The notes under the pieces: model-generated | The model's input: the letters and a program-made list of their open reading frames with translations, nothing else | Told to the model about the DNA's origin: nothing | Database searches by the model: none | Shown: in pieces, positions 58,670 through 64,000 of the stretch | Numbering within the stretch: the first letter of the stretch is position 1 | How the letters are laid out: each line of letters opens with the position of its first letter | Assembly (NCBI GenBank): GCA_040219135.1 | Contig: JAVJTA010000011.1 | Span: forward strand, 124,001 to 188,000 | Reading direction: 5' to 3' | Length of the DNA: 64,000 nt | From: UBA7803 sp040219135 | GTDB lineage: Bacteria; Pseudomonadota; Gammaproteobacteria; Pseudomonadales; Azotimanducaceae | Position numbers and translations under genes: made by a program

Positions 58670-60713
58670 GTCGAGCCTGCCTGAGCCGGGATTCAAGCCA
58701 GCGGAAGTGATTGAAGACCTCGGGATCGAGGTTCCAGCCGTAGCGGTTGTCGTGGCCCGCCGCCAGCGCGGCTTCGTACATGGCGATGGCCCGGTCCAGG
58801 TCCTGGTCGTAACCCTTTTTTCCGTACTCGTAGCGTGAGGCAAGCTCGCGGGTCGCCTCGTAGTGGTGCAGGCCGGTGGCCCGTTCCAGCTCGCGGCGCG
58901 CCGCGGCCGGGTCGATCTCCTGGGAAAACCCGCGTTCGTAGACCTGCACCAGCCGCCAGGCTGCCTGGCCGTGACCCAGCTCGGCCGCCTGCTGCAGGCT
59001 CGCCACCGCCTCGGCGCGGCGAGAGCCCTGGCCCGCGAGCAGCTGCAGCGCAAACCGATAGCGCGATTCGGCGTCCGTGCCCTGGCTCAGGTCCTGCAGC
59101 TCCGCCGACCCCAGCAGCTCGCCGCCGGCCATGCCGGCCAGGCGATCGAAGTGTTTGAGGCGCGACTCCAGCTCGGCAATCCGCGCCGGCGAATCCTGGT
59201 CGCCGCTGCGACGGTAGTGCTCCAGCAATGCATCGATCCAGACCCGGGCCTCGGGATAGTCGACGGAAAAGCCTTCGCGGCCGTCCATGTAGTTGCGGGC
59301 CACCCGGTCCATGGCCTCCGGCTCGCCGGCCCGCGCCGCCTCGAGCAGCCAGCGCGCCGCGGTTTCGACGTCCTTCGGCGCGCCGTCGGATCCCGTGCGC
59401 AACAGCACGATTAGTTCCCGGCGCACGGCGGGATCGCGCGCAGCGACGTGTTCGAACAGGGACAGGCCCAGCTCCTGAACCCCAGGACCCGGCAGCGGGC
59501 TGCGCAGATAGCGCCGGGCCGCGCGCACCGTCGCCGCCGCGTCACCGGCCTCGATCGCCGCCTGCTCGGCCCGCACCTTGGCCGCGGCAGAAGCATCACC
59601 GGCCTCCTGAAACAGGCGCATGGCGCGCTCGGGATCGATCACATAGCCGAAGCTGCCCCGGGCCTGGTGCTCGGCGAGACGTCGCGCAGCAGCCGTAGAC
59701 CCGTTGTCTGCGGCCGCTTCGAGGAGGGCCTGGTAGTCGTCGACGCTCCCGGTCCCAGCCGAACGCATCAGCGCGCTCGCCAGTCGTTCCGCAAGGGCGA
59801 ACTGGGCGGGCCCGTAGCCGCCCGCCGCCGAAGACTCGAGCCAGGCCTCTGCCTCGGCTCTGGCTGCCGCATCGCCATAGCGCTTGAGATGCTCCGCCAG
59901 CCGGAACTGGACCGCCCCGTCTCCCGCGGCTGCGCCGCGGCGCAGCCATTCGAGGCGCCGGTTACGATTCGGCGTGTTGTCGAGCACCCACAGCAGCGCT
60001 TCGCTGTTCCCATCCAGCGCCGCGCGTTCGTACCAGTAACGGGCTTCCGCGCCACCGGCACGGGCCACGCAGAGCTGGGCCGCATCGATTCCGAGCCCGG
60101 CCAGCGGCCGGCACACCACGGCCGTGAACTGGGCGTAGACGAGCACGCCGACCAGCACGGCGGCGGCCGCCCCGATGACGGGCCGTGTCCAGCGTGCCGC
60201 GACCGCCATCAGCGCCGAGTGCGGCGGCAGAAACTGGCCGGCGAGCAGCACCACGACCAGCCCGTGCAGCCCGGCCCAGTAACCGAGGAATGCCGGACCG
60301 ACGAAACCGTCGAGCAGTTCGAACAGCGTGGCCTGGCTGGACGAGTTGTGACCGCCAGCGACGTAGATGGGAAAATAGACGGCAACCAGCGGCACGATGA
60401 CGAGCACCAGCAGCAGCCCCGCACGAATCGTCCGGGAGACGGAACGCAGCGCCCGGGCGATCAGCCACGCCAGCACCCAGCCGATGGCCAGATAGACGAG
60501 GGCCGGGAGCAGCACGAACAGTCCGAGCGCCACCCCTTCCGAATCGAAGGTGAACAGACTCGCCACGCCGAAGGCCAGCAGCGCGGCCGTCGGCGCGGTG
60601 CCCGCGACCACCGGCGTGATCCAGATTACGGGCAGCGTGTGGATCAGGACCAGGAGCAGCAGCCAGCGCGCGCTGCGCTCCTGAAATCGCTGTGTGCTTG
60701 CGAACTCGGTCAC
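58632..60713 (-). CDS. Membrane protein with Sel1-like (TPR-type) repeats
   Basis: 693 residues. GTG 60713 is chosen because GAGGAC is well placed; a TTG at 60719 is close by. The first 200 residues hold about five membrane helices (WLLLLVLIHTLPVIWI through GAAAAVLVGVLVYAQF). The rest is a run of short helical repeats of the Sel1 type (AAAGDGAVQFRLAEHL, AAGGYGPAQFALAERL, AELGHGQAAWRLVQVY, LAAGHDNRYG). Sel1 repeats usually bind proteins. Its 3' end overlaps the P450. Function is unknown. Confidence 0.85.
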   Translation of the reverse strand: MTEFASTQRFQERSARWLLLLVLIHTLPVIWITPVVAGTAPTAALLAFGVASLFTFDSEGVALGLFVLLPALVYLAIGWVLAWLIARALRSVSRTIRAGLLLVLVIVPLVAVYFPIYVAGGHNSSSQATLFELLDGFVGPAFLGYWAGLHGLVVVLLAGQFLPPHSALMAVAARWTRPVIGAAAAVLVGVLVYAQFTAVVCRPLAGLGIDAAQLCVARAGGAEARYWYERAALDGNSEALLWVLDNTPNRNRRLEWLRRGAAAGDGAVQFRLAEHLKRYGDAAARAEAEAWLESSAAGGYGPAQFALAERLASALMRSAGTGSVDDYQALLEAAADNGSTAAARRLAEHQARGSFGYVIDPERAMRLFQEAGDASAAAKVRAEQAAIEAGDAAATVRAARRYLRSPLPGPGVQELGLSLFEHVAARDPAVRRELIVLLRTGSDGAPKDVETAARWLLEAARAGEPEAMDRVARNYMDGREGFSVDYPEARVWIDALLEHYRRSGDQDSPARIAELESRLKHFDRLAGMAGGELLGSAELQDLSQGTDAESRYRFALQLLAGQGSRRAEAVASLQQAAELGHGQAAWRLVQVYERGFSQEIDPAAARRELERATGLHHYEATRELASRYEYGKKGYDQDLDRAIAMYEAALAAGHDNRYGWNLDPEVFNHFRWLESRLRQARLKRDASVAQATP

Positions 60714-60799
60714 GGGCAACGTCCTCGAGTTGCCATGCTCAATCTGAAGTATGGCTCGCGGTCGGCGCTACCGTTGTGACGTGGCCTTCAGTGGCGCCC

Positions 60800-61702
60800 T
60801 CAGGACTTCGCCGCCGCCTCCGCCTGGCGCTTGCGCAGCCAGCCCCAGCCCTCCGTCGCACCGCTCATGTCGAGCAGATCGTCGCGGCGCTCCAGCAGAT
60901 CCTCGTAGGTCACGTCGGCGCCGAACTTGAGGTCCTCGTTGTTGAACACGGCGGCACAGGAAAACCGGCCGTTACCCGCGAGGATGACCTTTCCAGTCGG
61001 CGCTTCGTCGGAGCACATCAGCAGCACCGCCGGGGTGACGAGCTTCGGATGGCGTATCGGATCCGGGTTGTCGAGGTCCTCGTCACGGCCGGGAATGGTA
61101 TTGATGAGCCGGGTGGATGCCGCCGGCGCCAGCGTGTTGACGCGGATGTTCTTGGCTGCGCCCTCTTTCTCCAGCACGTTCATCAGACCCAGCATGCCCA
61201 TCTTCGCCGCACCGTAGTTGGCCTGGCCGAAGTTGCCGAAGATGCCGGAGGTGGAACTGGTGAGGACGATGCGGCCGTAATGCTGGTCGTACATGATCGG
61301 CCAGGCCGCGTGGGTGACGTAGGCACTGCCGTTCAGATGCACGTCCATGACGATATCCCAGTCCTCGAGCGGCATCTTCTTGAAGGTCTTGTCGCGCAGG
61401 ATGCCGGCGTTGTTCACCAGGATGTGCACGGTGCCGAAGGCCTTCACCGCGTCGTCGATGATCGACTGCGCGCCCTCGCGGGTGGCGACCGAAGCCTTGT
61501 TGGCCACGGCTTCGCCGCCGGCGGCACGGATCTCTTCCACCACCAGATCCGCCGCATCGCCGGACCCGGTGCCATCGCCGCTGCCACCCAGGTCGTTCAC
61601 CACCACCTTGGCGCCGCGGCGCGCGAACTCGAGCGCGTGCGCTTTACCGAGGCCGTTACCGGCCCCGGTGATGACCACTACTTTGTCCTGGAACTCACTC
61701 AT
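60800..61702 (-). CDS. Short-chain dehydrogenase/reductase, MFE-2-like hydroxyacyl-CoA type
   Basis: 300 residues. VVVITGAGNGLGKAHALEFARRGAKVVVNDLGGSGDGTGSG (NAD binding with the extra NDLGG loop typical of 17-beta-HSD4/MFE-2 dehydrogenases), VHILVNNAG, SSTSGIFGNFGQANYGAAKMGM (catalytic Ser, Tyr, Lys). It probably oxidises a 3-hydroxyacyl-CoA or steroid alcohol. It follows the second SDR by 30 bases, same strand. Confidence 0.9.
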   Translation of the reverse strand: MSEFQDKVVVITGAGNGLGKAHALEFARRGAKVVVNDLGGSGDGTGSGDAADLVVEEIRAAGGEAVANKASVATREGAQSIIDDAVKAFGTVHILVNNAGILRDKTFKKMPLEDWDIVMDVHLNGSAYVTHAAWPIMYDQHYGRIVLTSSTSGIFGNFGQANYGAAKMGMLGLMNVLEKEGAAKNIRVNTLAPAASTRLINTIPGRDEDLDNPDPIRHPKLVTPAVLLMCSDEAPTGKVILAGNGRFSCAAVFNNEDLKFGADVTYEDLLERRDDLLDMSGATEGWGWLRKRQAEAAAKS

Positions 61703-61732
61703 GGTTCGACCCTCTCGTCGGTTGCAGTTGAT

Positions 61733-62521
61733 TCAGTTGACTTCGAAGCCGCCGGCCACCGACAGGCTTACGCCGGTGACGTTCGGCGCGGTCGCGAGAA
61801 ACAGCGCGGCCTGACCCATGTCCGACGGTGTCTGCGGCCGTCCCAGCGGTATCCGGTCGTGCATGGCCTGCTCGAACTCCGCAGCCTTTTCCCGGGGGTC
61901 CACGGTGTTGCTCGGCAGCAGGTGTTCCAGCCACATGGCAGTGCCCACCATGCCGGGGCAGACGGCGTTGACGCGAATGTTGTCGGCGGCGAGCTCTGCG
62001 GCCAGGGACTGGGTGATGCCGATGGCCGCGAACTTGGAGCCGCAGTAGGCGGCCATGTTCGGATAGCCGCGCTTGCCGGCGATGGAGGCGACGTTGACGA
62101 TGGCGGCGTCGCTGGAGCGGCGCAGTGCCGGCAGGGCTGCCCGGGTCATGAGAAAGATGCCCTTGCAGTTGACCGCAAAGATCCGGTCCCAATCGACTTC
62201 GCTGAACTCGCCGATCGGGCCCGACTGCACGACGCCGGCGTTGTTCACCAGCACGTCGAGGCCCCCGAACGCCTCGACGGTGGCCGCGACCGCCGCCTCG
62301 CAGCTCGCCGCGTCGGTGACGTCGAGCTCGACGGAGCGCATGCCCTCCGCGCCGGCCGCGCGCTGCAGTTCCTCCGCGCTCGACAGATCGTAGTTCCAGC
62401 CGCCGGAACGCGCGCCCAGGTCGGCGATCATCACCCGTGCTCCGACGCCGGCGAAGGTCCCGGCGATGCCGAGGCCGATGCCGCGTGCCCCGCCGGTGAC
62501 CAGTACCACCCGATTCTTCAT
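61733..62521 (-). CDS. Short-chain dehydrogenase/reductase
   Basis: 262 residues. VVLVTGGARGIGLGIAGTFAGVGARVMIADLG (Rossmann), LDVLVNNAGV, NVASIAGKRGYPNMAAYCGSKFAAIG (catalytic Ser, Tyr and Lys), VNAVCPGMVGTAMW. Classical SDR with NAD or NADP; substrate unknown. It is divergent from the acyl-CoA dehydrogenase at 62630, so the three probably serve one beta-oxidation-like route. Confidence 0.9.
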   Translation of the reverse strand: MKNRVVLVTGGARGIGLGIAGTFAGVGARVMIADLGARSGGWNYDLSSAEELQRAAGAEGMRSVELDVTDAASCEAAVAATVEAFGGLDVLVNNAGVVQSGPIGEFSEVDWDRIFAVNCKGIFLMTRAALPALRRSSDAAIVNVASIAGKRGYPNMAAYCGSKFAAIGITQSLAAELAADNIRVNAVCPGMVGTAMWLEHLLPSNTVDPREKAAEFEQAMHDRIPLGRPQTPSDMGQAALFLATAPNVTGVSLSVAGGFEVN

Positions 62522-62629
62522 GAATGACCCTCCCCCGGGTACGTTATCACGGCACCCGCGCGGTTGAGCCCGGACGACGGCGGGGATACGCTATTGTACG
62601 GACCGTCAATAAGTGCCCCGGTGACGAGG

Positions 62630-63823
62630 ATGAGCGATCTGCAGAGCTTCCGTCGCGCGACCCGCGCCTGGCTCGACGCCAACTGTCCCGCCTCCATGCG
62701 CACCCGCATGATCGCCGGCGAGGCGATCAATGGCGGCGAGAAACGCCGCAGCAGTAACCCCGACGCCTATCTCTGGCTCGAGCGTATGGCGGCCCGCGGC
62801 TGGACGGTGCCGACCTGGCCGCAGGCGTACGGCGGTGCCGGGCTGGACAAGGGCGAGTTCCTGATACTGCTGGAAGAGCTGCAGCGCATCCAGGCCCGCC
62901 CGCCCCTGGTCGGCATGGGCGTGAGCATGATCGGCCCCACCCTGCTCGAGTTCGGCGACGACGCGCAGAAGGCCCGCCACCTGCCGCGGATCGCGCGCGG
63001 CGAGGTGTCCTGGTGCCAGGGCTACAGCGAGCCGGGGGCCGGTTCCGACCTGGCGAGCCTGCAGACCCGGGCAGACGACCTGGGCGATCACTTCCTGATC
63101 AACGGCGCCAAGATCTGGACCTCGAGCGCCGACCGGGCCGACTGGATGTTCTGCCTGGTGCGCACCGATCGGAGCGCGCCCAAGCACCAGGGCATCAGCT
63201 TCCTACTGCTGTCCATGGACAGCGACGGCGTCAGCACCCGGCCCATCCGGCTCATCAACGGCGACTCGCCGTTCTGCCAGACGTTCTTCGACAACGTCCG
63301 CGTGCCCAAGGAAGATCTGGTCGGCGGGATCAACCAGGGCTGGACGATCGGCAAGCGGCTGCTTCAGCACGAGCGCTCGGGACTGGCCGCGCTTGCCAGC
63401 GCCGACAGCGCCGGTCCGCTGGAGCGGATCAGGCCGCGGCTGCCGCTGCCGGCGCTGGCCCGGCACTACGCCGGCGGCGATCCCGACCCGATGCTGCGCC
63501 GGGACATCATCGAGAACGAGATGCAGCGCCGCGCCTTTTTCCTCACCCAGCAGCGCGCGGTGGAGGAAGCGGAAGCCGACACCCCGGGCGCCACCACGTC
63601 GATCTTCAAGTACGTCGAAGCCGAATACGTCAAGGAGCAGCTGGAGCTGCAGCTGCGCATCCGCGGGACCCGCGGACTTGGCTGGGAGGGCGAGCACTTC
63701 GACGAGGAGGAACTGCGAATGGCCCGGCTGTGGCTCGAAGCCAAGGCCATCTCCATCGCCGGCGGGTCCAACGAGATCATGCTCAACATCATCGCCAAGC
63801 GGGTGCTCGGGCTCCCGGACTGA
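62630..63823 (+). CDS. Acyl-CoA dehydrogenase family protein
   Basis: 397 residues. GWTVPTWPQAYGGAGLDKGEFLILLEEL, WCQGYSEPGAGSDLASLQTRA, INGAKIWTSSADRADWMFCLVRTD, FFDNVRVPKEDLVGGINQGWTIGKRLLQHERSG and AGGSNEIMLNIIAKRVLGLPD cover the full fold. It resembles the FadE-type enzymes used in steroid and branched-chain acyl-CoA breakdown. Start at ATG 62630; the ribosome site is weak. Confidence 0.92.
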   Translation: MSDLQSFRRATRAWLDANCPASMRTRMIAGEAINGGEKRRSSNPDAYLWLERMAARGWTVPTWPQAYGGAGLDKGEFLILLEELQRIQARPPLVGMGVSMIGPTLLEFGDDAQKARHLPRIARGEVSWCQGYSEPGAGSDLASLQTRADDLGDHFLINGAKIWTSSADRADWMFCLVRTDRSAPKHQGISFLLLSMDSDGVSTRPIRLINGDSPFCQTFFDNVRVPKEDLVGGINQGWTIGKRLLQHERSGLAALASADSAGPLERIRPRLPLPALARHYAGGDPDPMLRRDIIENEMQRRAFFLTQQRAVEEAEADTPGATTSIFKYVEAEYVKEQLELQLRIRGTRGLGWEGEHFDEEELRMARLWLEAKAISIAGGSNEIMLNIIAKRVLGLPD

Positions 63824-63860
63824 GCGATGTCCGCAACGAACTGACAAGCGAGAAAACGTC

Positions 63861-64000
63861 ATGTCTGAGTCGACCACGTCCGAACCGATCAGCGGCCCGC
63901 TGTGGGCCGCCCGCAACTGGTCCGCGGATGCCGGCGCTGGGAGCATTCACGATGACGCCACCGCCGCCAGGCTCGGGTTCCGCGGCGGTACGGTAGCCGG
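63861..64000 (+). CDS. Partial gene, start only (hotdog/MaoC-like candidate)
   Basis: From ATG 63861 the frame is open to the window edge (46 residues). It reads MSESTTSEPISGPLWAARNW and later SIHDDATAARLGFRGGTVAG. The DDATAxxLGFRGGTVAG ending recalls uncharacterised hotdog-like proteins of fatty acid or steroid catabolism, but too little is present to assign it. It lies 37 bases after the acyl-CoA dehydrogenase, likely in the same operon. Confidence 0.6.
   Translation, partial: MSESTTSEPISGPLWAARNWSADAGAGSIHDDATAARLGFRGGTVA

Noticed and set aside
1..64000. tRNA, rRNA, CRISPR, insertion sequences, integrases or attachment sites
   Set aside because: None was found by reading. All gaps are shorter than about 215 bases and show no cloverleaf, spaced-repeat array or transposase signature.

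Overview
The window is visibly GC-rich and densely coding, with no gap above about 300 bases. I see no rRNA, tRNA, CRISPR array, insertion sequence or phage gene. The gene types suggest a Gram-negative, aerobic proteobacterium, most likely a gammaproteobacterium, that lives on hydrophobic or aromatic compounds. They include three TonB-dependent outer-membrane receptors, three P450s (two CYP153-like), a HiPIP with a Tat signal, many acyl-CoA dehydrogenase and SDR genes, and a DUF6394 protein. The lineage is an inference from gene families only.

Layout. 1-6119: DUF6394 fragment, a Tat-exported PLP-fold protein, a sterol-desaturase-family hydroxylase, a hybrid histidine kinase broken by one in-frame TGA, and an acyl-CoA dehydrogenase. 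6171-11638: a divergent promoter region between a flavin-dependent monooxygenase-like protein and a compact TonB receptor-P450-MarR operon. 11622-17031 (minus): VOC, carboxymuconolactone decarboxylase-like, TonB receptor, DUF3237 and MFS genes in series. 17128-26586: DUF3604 protein, TetR, a second VOC protein, a GPH-type transporter, a third TonB receptor, then a MetE-like protein coupled to an alpha/beta hydrolase. 26658-36877: an aromatic catabolic block with a hydratase, MarR, flavin reductase, gentisate-dioxygenase-like bicupin, two-subunit Rieske oxygenase, azoreductase-like protein, small NTF2/ABM proteins, ketopantoate-reductase-like and mandelate-racemase-like enzymes, and a class III CoA-transferase.

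37024-53179 is mixed: DUF5916 outer-membrane protein, orphan CysD, M24 peptidase, HiPIP, cytidine deaminase, FeS photolyase, CYP153-like P450, small proteins, LLM oxidoreductase, PadR with endonuclease III, nitronate monooxygenase, a lipoprotein, a deazaflavin-type reductase, HNH, metallophosphoesterase and a dienelactone-hydrolase-like protein. 53299-64000: amidohydrolase lipoprotein plus phosphotransferase, an F420-type LLM enzyme, a second CYP153-like P450, a membrane Sel1-repeat protein, two SDRs, an acyl-CoA dehydrogenase and the start of another gene.

The strongest non-gene signal is a recurring ACTTAG/CTAAGT-type operator (best form TACTTAGGTACC). It lies in or next to plausible sigma-70 promoters of all three TonB receptors, the Rieske oxygenase, the mandelate-racemase-like gene and, in weaker form, the second VOC gene. 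In three cases it fills the -35/-10 spacer. This suggests one regulon that joins uptake to catabolism across about 28 kb. A second theme is recent short tandem duplication: a 17-bp unit that shifts the frame of a lipoprotein, a 17-bp unit across a P450 stop codon, 21-bp and 18-bp in-frame units inside two P450s, and three copies of a 12-bp unit.
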